Shown: piece by piece, positions 10,257 to 22,020 of the stretch
How the letters are laid out: each line of letters starts with the position of its first letter
Numbering within the stretch: position 1 is the first letter of the stretch
Origin: Sialis fuliginosa
Lineage: Eukaryota > Arthropoda > Insecta > Megaloptera > Sialidae
Direction of reading: 5' to 3'
Assembly (NCBI GenBank): GCA_961205875.1
Contig: OY540819.1
Location: forward strand, 2,296,501 to 2,360,500
Length of the DNA: 64,000 bases
Notes under the pieces: model-generated
The model's database searches: none
The model's input: only the letters and a program-made list of their open reading frames with translations
What the model was told of the DNA's origin: nothing
Program-made: the position numbers and the translations under genes

Positions 10257-13015
10257 TATTGCTGAAAACCGCATTAAAATCGGTTCAGTAATTTCGGAGT
10301 CTATAAGCCACACACAAACGAACATTCATTTTTATATATATAGATAATAAATATCAAATGTTATGTACTACTGTTTATGTGGTTTTGTTATTTTAACAAT
10401 GAAATACCTAAATCTTACATAATATGAATTTTAACTTTTTAAAATTAATTAAATAATACCTATCTGCTTTATTAATACCTATCATTTTGTCTTTTATTTC
10501 ATACATTTCCTAATATTATCTTGGCATTCTATAGAATTCCTAGGGATTCTATAGAATGCCTAGGCAAAGTATATAATAAATTTCTATTAAACAAATATTT
10601 CATACTTTGCCTGAAATCGTCAGGCATTGTATAGAATTCCTAGGAATTCTATAGAATGCCTGAATTACATACATTGCCGGTAACATATACATAAAGAAAA
10701 CGATTTTTTTTAAATCAGTCAATAAATATCTGGGGATTACGCATTAGGTCTAAAATTTCGGAAAGGCTGTAGCCGGATAGCAATGTAAAATCGGCCTCAA
10801 CACGGATTTGGCTAATTTTTATTTTGAATGTGAGCATTCTCATGCCCAATTATTAGCCTCTAAAAGTTGATAGTTTTTGGAAAAAAAAATTTTTCAATTT
10901 TAAAAAAAAATATTTTTTTTAAGATTTTTTTTTTTGGATAATGTAGAAGTTGTTTTGGTTGTAGTTGAGCGACAACTTCAGATATTTCATGAAATAATCT
11001 TCATACTTTAATATTACACACCAAAGTCTGAAAAGAATCGAAGTGGTAGAACATACCTACTAAAAATTAAAATCATTGGAAGACAATATTAACATGTAGG
11101 TACAAATGCTATAGAAATAATGTAATATAAAAATAAGATAAAAACAGTTATTTAAATGAAATTAATTCGAAATATTCAATAAGAACGCTTCTGTCTCCCA
11201 TTGCTCGTTTGTTTTACAGTCTTGGACATACATACATTTCTTATGGTGATATACACATATTTATAGTCCAGGCCACTTTACATGAAATTGAGTTTCTTGA
11301 AGTACTTCGTATAACATTTTGCAATCAAAGCTATTAAGAGTATTTTGGCCCTGCTGAATCCGAAAATCGCTGTTACCAAGCCGAAACATTGATCGGAAGT
11401 TCAATATGAAATATTTTTTTTTTTAAATTAACATATTTGTTTAACAACATTGTTGTATGCTTCCCTTATGTGAAATTTAAAATTTGCCTCCTTTCTCCCC
11501 AAAATACAATTTAAACCCTTACTATGTACATAGTATCTAAAACCAACTGTTCTTATTGTATTTCTTTAACTTTAAAATAATAAATGAAGTAGAATTATGT
11601 AAAATATTATTCGTTTTTAAGTACAAGGTTTTTTTAGGAGTACCTAAACATCCCTTATATTTTATTATATTGCATTATATTATATTATTCTTATACATTT
11701 ATATTAATATCATTTAAGTACAAAATTATACATTTAGTGATCCATCGTGTAGTTTTACTACCCTAATATTAAATTAAATATTTGCATCTAGTGAAGTCCA
11801 ACAAAAAAAAATAAATATTGAAATAGCTTTGTTATAAGAACTATTTCAAGAAACTCAATTTCATGTAAAGTGGCCTGGACTATAAATATGTGTATATCAC
11901 CATAAGAAATGTATGTATGTCCAAGACTGTAAAACAAACGAGCAATGGGAGACAGAAGCGTTCTTATTGAATATTTCGAATTAATTTTATTTAAATAACT
12001 GTTCTTATATCATTTTTATATTATTTTTTTATTACATTATTTCTATAGCATTTGACCTACATGTTAATATTGTCTTCCAATGATTTTAATTTTTTTTAAG
12101 TAGGTATGTTCTACCACTTCGATTCTTTTCAGACTTTGGTGTGTAATATTAAAGTATGAAGATTATTTCATGAAATATCTGAAGTTGTCGCTCAACTACA
12201 ACCAAAACAACTTCTACATTATCCAAAAAAAAATTTTTTTTTTGAAAAATTGAAAATATTTTTTTTCCCAAAAACTATCAACTTTAAGAGGCTAATAATT
12301 GGGCATGAGAATTCTCACATAAAGAGCAACATTCAAAATAAAAATTAGCCAAATCCGTGTTGAGGCCGATTTTACATTGCTATCCGGCTACAGCCTTTCC
12401 GAAATTTTAGACCTAATGCGTAATCCCCAGATATTTATTGACTGATTTCAAAAAAATCGTTTTCTTTATGTATGTATTAATGAGAAGGAACTATTACGTT
12501 TCGATCCGCGAAAGTTTCCTTATTTTAACCCACCATACTACATAATATGCAAATCCACTATAGAAATAGAGGTCAGTAAACATATTTAATTTTACCCCCC
12601 GTCCACCCAAAGTAGGAATTTGAAAAAAATATATGTGTTTGTATATAATAAGGGGTATTTACGAAAAAAATTTCGTAGGTGTATCAGGCCATTTAAGCAA
12701 AAAAATTTTTTTTTGAAAATTTTGGAATCGAAAATTTCTACGTATTTTTGATGGGAGATTTTTCAAAAAAATTGATATGATACTACTAAGGTATAGCTAC
12801 AACATATATCGCAGAGATCGACATTTATAAAGTCATTACAGCAAAAAAAATTTTTTTCGAAATTACATTTTTCATATTTCCTAGAAAATTAGTGGGCGCA
12901 GGGGCCCAAAAGTTTGTGGAAGAGTACCTTTTAGTCATACCTTTTTATAAAAAAAATATCGACCCAACTTTCCTCAGGGGCAGATCGCCTATGCTTACCC
13001 TACCATGCTCTTTAA

Positions 13016-13732
13016 GGTATTTCTCGGAAAAATTAAAAGATTCAAGAGTAAGCTCAAATTTTGTAAAAAAAACTAAAAAAAGGTTATTAGAAGCTCCATT
13101 CAAAATTTTAAAATGATTGACCATCTGTGAACGAAGATATCGTCAAAATAAAATCAAAAATTTAACATTGCGAGTATAGGGATTACGATATTTTAAGCGG
13201 ATTTTCAATGAAAAAGTAAATAATTTTATGTGAAGGAAGATCAAGAAATTTATGAAATTTTCAGGGAAACTAAATTAATATAATTGGAGTTAATATAAAA
13301 AATCTCAAGTATTTTCACCACCCCGTTTTTAAGTTATAAGTAAAATAAAAACTTATTTTCTGATAAAAAATATCACGGTACTAGCTATGACAACGCCGCA
13401 AAGTATTGACAATTGCCGCGGTATTTAAAAATCGTACGTGCTGAATATATTGTTCTTTTAATTTTAAGGAATCATAAAAATAATAAAAGCCATTTCTTAA
13501 TTATAAACTTATAATATATAACAAATTCAGCTGCAAATAATAGTACACGTTATCACATCAAAACATTAAATAATATGTAGCTGTCATCGGGAATACAAAA
13601 GTCGCGCATGCGCAATAGAAAAAACGTTGCCAAATTTTATTTTAATTTATACCACGGCTATCTTGATTTTATAGTACACTTTTTTTTCCTTTTCTAACAT
13701 ATAGCGTACCTTGTTTCTCCCCGAGAAATACC
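13016..13732. mobile_element. TTAA-flanked element, duplicated copy
   Basis: It corresponds to 7291-8007 at +5725, with the same TIRs and the same TTAA flanks. It was carried by the tandem duplication and is not an independent insertion. Confidence 0.75.
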
Positions 13733-13767
13733 TTAATAATTAGTAATCTGGGAGCTTAGACAACATA

Positions 13768-15313
13768 CAGTCTTGGCCATATGTATTAGGCACTTGTTAC
13801 TCTAATGAATAATTTTGGAACTAGGTAATTTAAAAAAAAAACGAATGTATACCAGTTTTAGAAATGTTATTTTATTATAAAATTAATACATACAATTAAT
13901 ATTTTATGGACCCTCCTCCAGATTTTATTAATAACTTAACCCTACGTGGCATACTACATACTAATTTTTTACATATATCTGGTGTAATGGCATTCCATTC
14001 TTCTATAATTTTTTGTTTAAGCATATTTTTTGATGAACATTTATGTTTTCCTATTTTGTTTTTTAAAATGCGCCATAAATTTTCTATTGGTGACAGATCA
14101 GGAGACTGGGGCGGCCATGATAACAGTTCAACGTCGTTTTCTTCAAATCATTCCATTGCTTCGCGGGATTTGTGGCAGGGAGCATTATCTTGTTGAAAGA
14201 AATAATCCGCTGGATCAGTTTCAACTAATTTTAAAATGGAAGGCTCCAAAACTTCTTCAAGCATGTCTAAATATCGTTTAGAATTCATGCGTCCTTCACA
14301 TAAAAAAACTTCGCCGACGCCACTGGCAGACATGCAACCCCAAATCATGATACTGCCTCCTCCAAATTTAACAGTAGGGATAATACATTCTTGACGAAAA
14401 GCTTCTCCTCTTCTTCTTCGAACGTAACGAGCCCCAGGTTGGCCGAATAACTAATTAAATTAAAAGAAAAATCAATAAATGATATTTTTTTGTTTTTTAA
14501 TGGGGGATGATGATTTTTTTTGTATGTAACTGGCTTTATAATTAGTAAAACGTTAGTTTAACTATACCTCTACGTTGGATTCATCCGTCCATATCACTTT
14601 AGCCCAATCTTCTTCAGTCCAATCCTTGTATTTTTTCGCCCAGGAAAGACGTAATTTTTTCTGCCTGTCTGTCAGAAGTGGCTTTCTTCGCGCCTTTCTC
14701 CCATGTAAATTATGCTCCACTAGCCTTCTCCTAACACTCCTCGCTGCCAAATTTACTCCATGAACCTGCCTCAATTCAGAAGATAGTTCTTTAGAGGTTT
14801 TCTTCCTATCTTGTAGAGACATTCGCTCCAAAATACGGTCCTGTCTCGCACTGGTTCTTCGTTTTCGGCCACTTTTGGATCGATTTTCATAAGATCCAGT
14901 CTCGTTAAAACGTTTAATAGTATTTTGAACCGCGCATCGCGAACATTTCATTTTTTTTGCAATATCGCACTGCGTGACACCCTGCGTATTCAATAAAACT
15001 ATCTGGGCGCGCTCGCCAACTGTCAATTCCCTTTTTTTCGGCATTATTTTATTATTTTGTTTTTCGGAACTCTGTTAGTATTCTAATTCACTCTGGAAGA
15101 TGTGTATTAGAAGTAATTGATATTGAACGAAAATTCCAACTTATATTAAATCCCCCTCCAGATCCCTACCTGCTTAGTGCATTATAATCCTACCTTCTCA
15201 AAAGTCTTAAAAGTGTCTAAGAAACATACCTTTAATCCCTTATTCTCCTAAACCTGTTAATGTAAACTAGGTGACTCAAATCACTAAGTGCCTAATACAT
15301 ATGGCCAAGGCTG
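13768..15313 (-). mobile_element. Tc1 element, copy 2
   Basis: It corresponds to 8043-9588 at +5725, with TA flanks at both ends. It arose by the segmental tandem duplication and not by transposition, because the flanks are duplicated with it. Confidence 0.92.
13896..15044 (-). pseudogene. Tc1 transposase, copy 2, same TGA
   Basis: It is identical in layout to the copy at 8171-9319: exon 1 15044-14568, intron 14567-14451, exon 2 14450-13896, with the same TGA at 14150-14148. The nonsense change therefore predates the tandem duplication. All three catalytic acidic residues are in place. Confidence 0.88.
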
Positions 15314-15766
15314 TATATGACATAATAATCGGAGGATTGCAATCGGGAGAGCTTGACGGCTATTAATTCTTCAACAAAAAATCAACCATGCTGTGTTGAA
15401 GGAGGTTTCATCTTGTTTAAATCAATAATAATCATCTCAAAATAAATTTTTGACATTTGACATGACATTTTTCTTCAATACTTCCTCCAAATAGTATTTT
15501 GCATGGATTTTTACGCCTTTTTCGATAAAAATTAAGGATAATTTGCCTCTTGGGCTTAGTGTGCCCCAAACTCAGTGACGGTGTGCGAGCTATATTCATG
15601 TAAATCCAGTGACAGTTTATGTTTAGATCAGACACATTCGACACAGTCAGTACGGCAGAGAATTGCCCTTTCGGAAGACACGACAAAATCCGATCTATGA
15701 TAGCAACTCACATGGTCTCACCTGAATACAGCTCGCGCAAAACCATTACATCGTATTAAAATAGAG

Positions 15767-16156
15767 CAGCGGTTCTTAAACTAGAGTCCGCGGAACATTT
15801 CTATTTACTAATTATTAATTACTATCTAACGACATTCTTTGTTTTCCTGTCAGGCTTGTTTCTGCAGTTGTAAAAGCTAATTTGTGTAGTGCAAAAAAAA
15901 TAAATAAAATAATAAAATGTCTGGAAACAGGTCATTGCAGTTGTAAAGGCAAAAAATGTATGAAATATAAACAAAAAAAGTTATTGCAGTTGTAAAAGCA
16001 AAAAATGTAAGAAATTTAATGCAAAAAAGAAAGGTCATATGAAGCAAACAAATAAGGTTGTAAAAATTTCTTAAAATAACCCCTACAGGGAGGGGATCCC
16101 TGAAAAATAATTGTTCAAAAGGGAGTCCCTAGACCACATAAATTTAAGGACCGCTG
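15767..16156. mobile_element. hAT MITE, complete
   Basis: The ends CAGCGGTTCTTAAAC and its imperfect inverse (TTTAAGGACCGCTG) are flanked by identical 8-bp duplications, AAATAGAG, at 15759-15766 and 16157-16164. A TIR starting CAG and an 8-bp TSD define the hAT superfamily. The 390-bp interior has TTGCAGTTGTAAA-like short repeats and no coding frame. The right breakpoint of the tandem duplication lies inside it. Confidence 0.9.
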
Positions 16157-16164
16157 AAATAGAG

Positions 16165-16401
16165 TAATTAAAAGAATAATCTAATAATTTTTTGTTCAAA
16201 ATTATTACAAAAACATTTTTTTTTACAATTCCACTAATTGATCGAAAACTAGCGAATGGTTCTATATGATTTTTTTATATGAAAATCAGTTTTAAAATTG
16301 CGATTTGTAATGTGAGGGTACACCGTAACACTTAGCTCTCAAAAGAGGTAGGTAGAGTCGCATGTAGAAGTTTTCATTGAAATTCGCTTATCACAAACTT
16401 A
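16165..16401. other. AT-rich spacer, no gene seen
   Basis: This is non-coding sequence between the hAT MITE and the next TIR element. Its right-hand part (about 16340-16400) resembles 43330-43400 and belongs to the old duplication described for 16744-16985. Confidence 0.4.
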
Positions 16402-16743
16402 AAGTAACACTACCCAACTGTAACTCACCGATTTGAATGAAACTTAACATACTTATTAAACATTTCATGTTTCATTCACCTTGAAAATCGACCTCAAGGT
16501 CGCCATCAAGTGCATCACTTTGAACTCTACAACTTTGGTCCTAAGCACTTTTTTCAGTAAATGTATCGTTTCAGAAATAATTAGCCATAACTGTTTCCAC
16601 CTCCAATAGTTGAGGGGTGATTTCTACCCCTAAAAAGCGTATTTAGCCGAAACAAAAAAACACGTATTTAATATTTTTCGGTGTTTAATAAGTATGTTAA
16701 GTTTCATTCAAATCGGTGAGTTACAGTTGGGTAGTGTTACTTG
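16402..16743. mobile_element. 342-bp TIR element with paralogous empty site
   Basis: Inverted ends of ~60 bp (AAGTAACACTACCCAACTG and its complement) flank a ~220-bp centre. TTA is present on both sides (16399-16401 and 16744-16746). The related locus near 43390-43410 lacks the element and reads straight through, which confirms an insertion. A 3-bp TTA TSD is compatible with PIF/Harbinger, but no transposase is present. Confidence 0.7.
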
Positions 16744-16985
16744 TTAGTATACTCCTACCATTTGATTATTATAATATTTAAATAATTTCTCCATGTACCA
16801 AACATTTTGAAACTCATTTGCTAGATAAAGAAGCACTTTTCGTTTATATTGTAGTACTCATATATTTGTGCGATTAAATTATTATGTAATCTATTGAAAA
16901 TTGTATAAGTAAATTTTATGACAATAAATATTTGATATTCCGAATTTTATTATTTACATAAAATATGTTAAACTTGATATAAAAT
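16744..16985. repeat. old duplication, matches 43403-43630
   Basis: The segment aligns with 43403-43630 with about one change in ten. The match then resumes at 18435-18550 with 43632-43735. The gap is occupied here by a fold-back element, so 43.4-43.7 kb is a diverged copy of the 3' flank of the zinc-finger locus. Confidence 0.65.
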
Positions 16986-17027
16986 TAATTAATGAAATAG
17001 ACGTATTTGTATTTGTTTTTAATTAAA

Positions 17028-18420
17028 TCCAAACAATTAAAGGAACAAGAAATTAAACATTTTTTTTGGGTGTTTTTTGAAGTGCTGTATCTTTGTGAAA
17101 AATGGTCGTATCGAAATAAATAAAAAAGCATTTTAAAGCTTCAAGTTTCTAGTTTTGAGATTTTTTAGCATAATTTTTTTTGAGTTACGGTTATCGCGCA
17201 ATCATAAGAAATAGTGGGACACAAAAATTTTCCAATTTTTTTTAAAAATTTTAAGGGTCCGCGGGCTCAGGAAATTTTTTTTCAGTTAAACCAATGCATT
17301 GGTCAGTTAACTTGTTTATTCAGCTTTAATTTGCTTTTTTTTTGGTCTCTCTCAATTTTTTTTGCCGAGATATCTGACTTTAAATGAAAAATGATTCTTT
17401 TGTTTTCGATCATCAATATATCAGCAACTTATGATTAAACAGTAAATTTAAGAACAGTTTTAAAAACTTGAATAAATTTCCTACAAGACCCTTTCATGAC
17501 TTTACTAGAAAATTTTTTTTTTACCCTCACCGTTAGTTTGAAAAAGTACAAAAAAAATGACCTTTTATGGTCTTTTAGTAAATCTATCGCTACTTTACAA
17601 ATATTGATGGGAAGATTAATGTTGCCAGGTGATTTTACAGCCTAATGTACCCCCAACAGTCCTGTAAATTTAAAATTAATCAATCGAACCGTTTTTCCGG
17701 AACGATTGATCAAAGTTTTACAAAACAATTAAAGGAACAAGTGTATTGTGTAACGGTTCGATTGATTAGTTTCAAAATTTACAGGACTGTTGGGGGTACA
17801 TTAAGCTGTAAAATCACCTGGCAACATTAATCTTCCCATCAATATTTGTAAAGTAGCGATAGATTTACTAAAAGACCATAAAAGGTCATTTTTTGGTACT
17901 TTTTCAAACTAACGGTGAGGGTAAAAAAAAATTTTTTTCTAATAAAGTCATGAAAGGATCTTGTAGGAAATTTATTCAAGTTTTTAAAACTGCTCTTAAA
18001 TTTACTGTTTAATCATTAGTTGTTGATATATTGATGATCGAAGACAAAAGAATCATTTTTCATTTAAAGTCAGATATCTCGGCAAAAAAAAATTGAGAGA
18101 GACCAAAAAAAAAAGCAAATTAAAGCTGAATAAACAAGTTAACTGACCAATGCATTGGTTTAACTGAAAAAAAATTTCCCGAGCCCGCGGACTCTTAAAA
18201 AAAATTTAAAAAATTGGAAAATTTGTGTGTTCCACTATTTCTTATGATTGCGCGATAACCGTAACTCAAAAATAAGTATGCTAAACAATCTCAAAACTAG
18301 AAACTTGAAGCTTTAAAATGCTTTTTTATTTATTTCGATACGACCATTTTTCACAAAGATACAGCACTTCAAAAAACACCCAAAAAAATTTTTAATTTCT
18401 TGTTCCTTTAATTGTTTGGA
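17028..18420. mobile_element. fold-back element, ~660-bp arms
   Basis: Bases 17028-17690 are the inverted complement of about 17757-18420, with only ~65 bases between. The ends are CCAAACAATTAAAGGAAC and its complement. A second copy of the AATTAAAGGAACAAG end motif lies in the centre (17729-17743). No transposase frame exists; the short frames seen in it are products of the palindrome. The related locus at 43.63 kb lacks it. Confidence 0.85.
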
Positions 18421-18705
18421 TGAGTGTATATAAGCTCCGCCCAAGAAAAAGATAACCGATGATGTTTGTCTTAATATGTTTTAATCTGTTGTAAGTGATT
18501 CTGACCTTTAGGGTGACAGATGATTTCTGAAGCCAATAGTACATGGAGAATTTAACTTTGGTAAATACTGCACTAGATAATAGATATGATAATAAAATCG
18601 ATTTTGGTCTATATACACAGTATAAAAGAACGTTAATTATATGTGAGTTTACTTTATATCATATTACCATTTACAACTGTATTCACATTGGTCACATTTA
18701 AAATG

Positions 18706-21700
18706 TCAATTAATAGAATGTGTTAATTTATGTCTATTTAAACTTATTTTTTCTCTACAACTGTATTCACATTGGTCGCATTTGAACGGTCGTTCATTAG
18801 AATGTGTTAATTTATGTCTATTCAAATGACCTTTTTGTTGACTACTGTATTCACACTGGTCGCATTTAAAAGTTTGATTATTAAAATGTGTTAATTTATG
18901 TCTATTCAAATGACCTTTTTGTTTACTACTGTATTCACACTGGTCGCATTTAAAAGGTTGATTATTAGAATGTGTTAATTTATGTCTATTTAAATGACCT
19001 TTTTGTTTACTACTGTATTCACATTGGTCGCATTTAAAAGGTCGTTTATTAGAATGTGATAATTTATGTCTATTTAAACTTCTTTTTTCTCTGCAACTGT
19101 ATTCACATTGGTCGCATTTGAACGGTCGTTCATTAGAATGTTTTAATTTATGTCTATTTAAATGACCTTTTTGTTTACTACTGTATTCACACTGGTCGCA
19201 TTTAAAAGGTTGATTATTAGAATGTTTTGATTTATGTATTTTCAAAGCAATTTTATTTTCAGACCTATGTTCACACTGGTCGCATTTAAAAGGTCGATTA
19301 TTAGAATGTGTTAAATTATGTGAATTCAAATAACTTTTTACTATACAACTGTATTCACATTTGTCGCATTTGAACGGTCGTTCATTAGAATGTGTTAATT
19401 TGTGTTTATTTAAATTATCTTTCTGTGTAAAACTGTATTCACATTGGTCGCATTTAAAAGGTCGTTTATTAGAATGTTTTAATTTATGTCTATTCAAATG
19501 ACCTTTAATTTTACTCCTAAATTCACACTGGTCGCATTTAAATTGTCGTTTATTAGAATGTGTTATTTCATGTGTTTTTAAATAACTTTTTAATATACAA
19601 CTGTAGTCACATTGGTCGCATTTAAAGGGACGAATATTAGAATGTTTTAATTTATGAATATACAAAGCATGATTTTGTGTACTACTATATTCACATTGAT
19701 CGCATTTAAATGGTCGGTCATTAGAATGTAATAGTTTATGTATATTCATATTACTTTTTCTTTTACACCTATATTCACACCGGTCGCATTTAAATGGTCG
19801 TTTATTAGAATGCATTATTTTATGTAACCTCAAAGCATCTTTACTCTTAGATGTATATTCACAATGGTCGCATTTAAAAGGTCCTTTATCAGAATGTTTT
19901 AATCTTGACTTATTTGTTTCATATTTACAATCAGTTTTATTGTCATTACTTGAATATGTATCACTGTATTGTTTTTCTTCGCTGAGATCTTGATTTTCAT
20001 TTTGAATGTCGATGTCTGTCAGATTTTCTTTTTTAATTTTCAAGTCACTCTGAAAAAAGACAATTATAACAATGTTGATTATCTGATAATACTATTAATT
20101 AGGTTAGGAATTAACGCACATGCATACAGGCTGGCCCAACGAAAACTAAACGGCCGCGATTTTGGTCAGTTAAAATAAGATTTTGAAAAAATTCTCGAAC
20201 ACGTCGATTTTGCATTCAAGGGGGACATCTTTTACAATAATATTTTTGCAAGATTCTTTTCAACGCTCTGCGCTATGAGCACAACTCTTTAAATTTATGG
20301 TAGGGCAAGTGATACCTCATTTGAAAGGTTTTTTCATTCTAAACAAGGTGCTTTTTGTTTTTTTTCAAATCTGTTTAGTTTTAGTCAAGTTATTTACATT
20401 TTTAATTCCATGAATACACTTATTTTCTGATCAACAAAACAAACATTTCCAACTAAAATTCAATACAAAGTAGGCTTATTTTCTTATCAAATAATTCAAA
20501 AAATGTTAGATCCAAAACGTTCAAATTGAACTCCACTAGCCCCATACAAAATTATAAGTTATGCTCAAACGATTTCTCACTTGTTGAAACATTTGAGGAG
20601 TAGGTAAGTTTGCGACATTTCCCGATAATTCTTTGTCTCAACTCTTCAAGAGATCTTAGTTTGGTTGCAAAGATCCGATTTTTCAAATGTCAATAAATCT
20701 TATTTTTTAACTCTAAGTGCTCGAAGGGAAAAACAAAAAAACATCGAAGATGTTGTAAGATCTTAATTGTAGGTAATTTTCTAAATTTTATATTTGATAA
20801 TAACTATTTTAGTCATAGAACCAATCGATACAGATATATTTACTTAAAACTAATTGTTAGCACCTTTTGTGGGCTGTAAAAAAGTATGCTCGCATGGGAT
20901 TGTTGGGGACTTTTGGTACATTACTTTATATCATATTACCATTCAATTTACAACTGTATTCACATTGGTCGCATTTGAACGGTCGTTCATTAGAATGTGT
21001 TAATTTATGTCTATTTAAATGACTTTTGAAATACAGACATTGAAAATACTCGTCTTGTTCAATTATTCTCATTACATATATTTAGTAAATTTATCTGGTA
21101 TGAATCTACTAACATAATAATAAATAAGATTTAGGGTCGATCCACACTATCGTTCCAGTCCCGGTCCGGTCTCGCTCGAGTCAAATATTCAGTCTAGTAA
21201 TACTGTATCGGAGCGTGATTGGACCGAAACCTGAGCGATACCTATAGTGAGAATGATTTCATTGTTTATTGTATGTATATTTATATTTGATTAAATGATT
21301 GTTTTGGCGCCACTGTTTATTTTACTTTTACTTATATTTACGCATGCGCATCATACGTCAAACAGTAAGATTTAATTCAAACCTTCGAGCATATACCTAC
21401 TAGAGGCAGCCTTGCCGCTCGACCGTGCAAAACAAGCGTGCGAGAGAGAAAGCGCGAATAAGTCTACAACCTTTCTCTTTCGCTCGCCGAATTCAGCACG
21501 CGGAGCGAGAGAGAAAGGATGTAAACTTATTCGCGCTTTCTCTCTCGCACGCTTGTTTTGCACGGCCGAGCGGCAAGGCTGCCTCGGTATATGCTCGAAG
21601 ATTCAAACCAACATATAACGTATTTTTAACTATAAAATTCTAATCACTCAATATTAACAATATCTTTCATTACCTGGTGTTCTTGCTTATAATAACTTGG

Positions 21701-21784
21701 AAATTCATCATAAATTTCAATATCTTGCAGAAGATCGGTTTCATCGATTTCTTCTTTTATATCTTCTTGTTTCACGTGAAACAT
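18706..21784 (-). CDS. C2H2 zinc-finger protein A, 14 fingers
   Basis: This is a probable DNA-binding nuclear protein. Coding exon 1 (21784-21674, 37 codons) starts MFHVKQEDIKEEIDE and is acidic. A 1.62-kb intron with GT-AG ends is followed by exon 2 (20049-18706, phase 0), giving 484 residues. Residues 38 to about 85 are an acidic/serine linker. Then come 14 tandem fingers of C-x2-C-x12-H-x3-H with a 28-residue period, most reading KCDQCEYS with an HSNxRPFK linker instead of the usual TGEKP. The TGA at 18708-18706 is followed in frame by most of a further finger, so the C-terminus is shortened. The first exon was chosen from its ATG, the frame across the intron and its conservation in copy B. 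Targets are unknown. Confidence 0.88.
20925..21030 (-). pseudogene. lone zinc-finger remnant in intron A
   Basis: On the minus strand the frame reads SHLNRHKLTH, SNERPFKCDQCEYSCKL, then NGNMI and a stop. It is one finger end plus the start of the last finger with an untruncated C-terminus. It matches the 3' end of both zinc-finger genes and sits inside the intron of gene A. It is probably a leftover of an additional gene copy, and it shows the ancestral terminus that genes A and B lost to an earlier stop. Confidence 0.65.
21134..21290. mobile_element. truncated GGGTCGATCC MITE in copy A
   Basis: The left TIR GGGTCGATCCACACTATCG is present after TTA. The right TIR, seen in copy B at 27264-27286, is deleted here. 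The segment resembles the 27106-27286 element throughout. Confidence 0.65.
21383..21600. mobile_element. GC-rich hairpin MITE, hAT-like
   Basis: The perfect ends CTTCGAGCATATACC and its complement enclose an almost complete palindrome with CG-rich and GAGAGAGAAAG tracts. Eight-base duplications ATTCAAAC flank it (21375-21382 and 21601-21608). Copy B has the undisturbed single ATTCAAAC near 27368. The 8-bp TSD suggests hAT. The several short frames on both strands are palindrome artefacts. Confidence 0.85.
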
Positions 21785-21960
21785 TTTTACAAACTTATTG
21801 TTAGGTCCAATTTTATAATATACATAAAATAAATAATAGATTTACTGAGAACTGTCAGGAAGTATTAAACTGTAAACACACAATCACTAGAATACAACAA
21901 CGGGCATTTGTTGTCAATCGCTTAGCGGAGATTCAATGGCGGACATCTACTCTACTTATA
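21785..21960 (-). promoter_or_regulatory. 5' flank of zinc-finger gene A
   Basis: About 175 bases upstream of the ATG are well conserved with copy B (27566-27725). No classic TATA box at a defined distance is evident. The conservation is due to duplication and is not by itself evidence of function. Confidence 0.4.
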
Positions 21961-22020
21961 CATACCAGTGTTTCTCAACAGTCGATTGAATTGGATAAAA
22001 GTATAAAACTATGTAATAAA

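Larger units (their letters stand above)
10257..15981. repeat. 5,725-bp tandem duplication, unit 2
   Basis: This second copy of 4532-10256 continues into unique sequence at 15982 within a complete hAT element. It contains a second inner fold-back (10686-13014), TTAA element (13016-13732) and Tc1 element. Near identity implies a very recent event or an assembly artefact. Confidence 0.9.
18430..22020. repeat. segmental duplication, copy A
   Basis: It matches copy B (24670-31065), from AGCTCCGCCC upstream of the gene's 3' end through the promoter to CTATGTAATAA. It contains zinc-finger gene A, a truncated MITE, a hairpin MITE absent from B, and an extra intron segment that carries a lone zinc-finger remnant. 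It lacks the Mutator-type and Kolobok-like insertions of B and so gives their empty sites. Confidence 0.85.

Noticed and set aside
21412-21643. Overlapping Arg/Ser-rich frames on both strands
   Set aside because: They lie in a palindromic GC-rich MITE; the two strands give nearly the same peptide, as expected from an inverted repeat.
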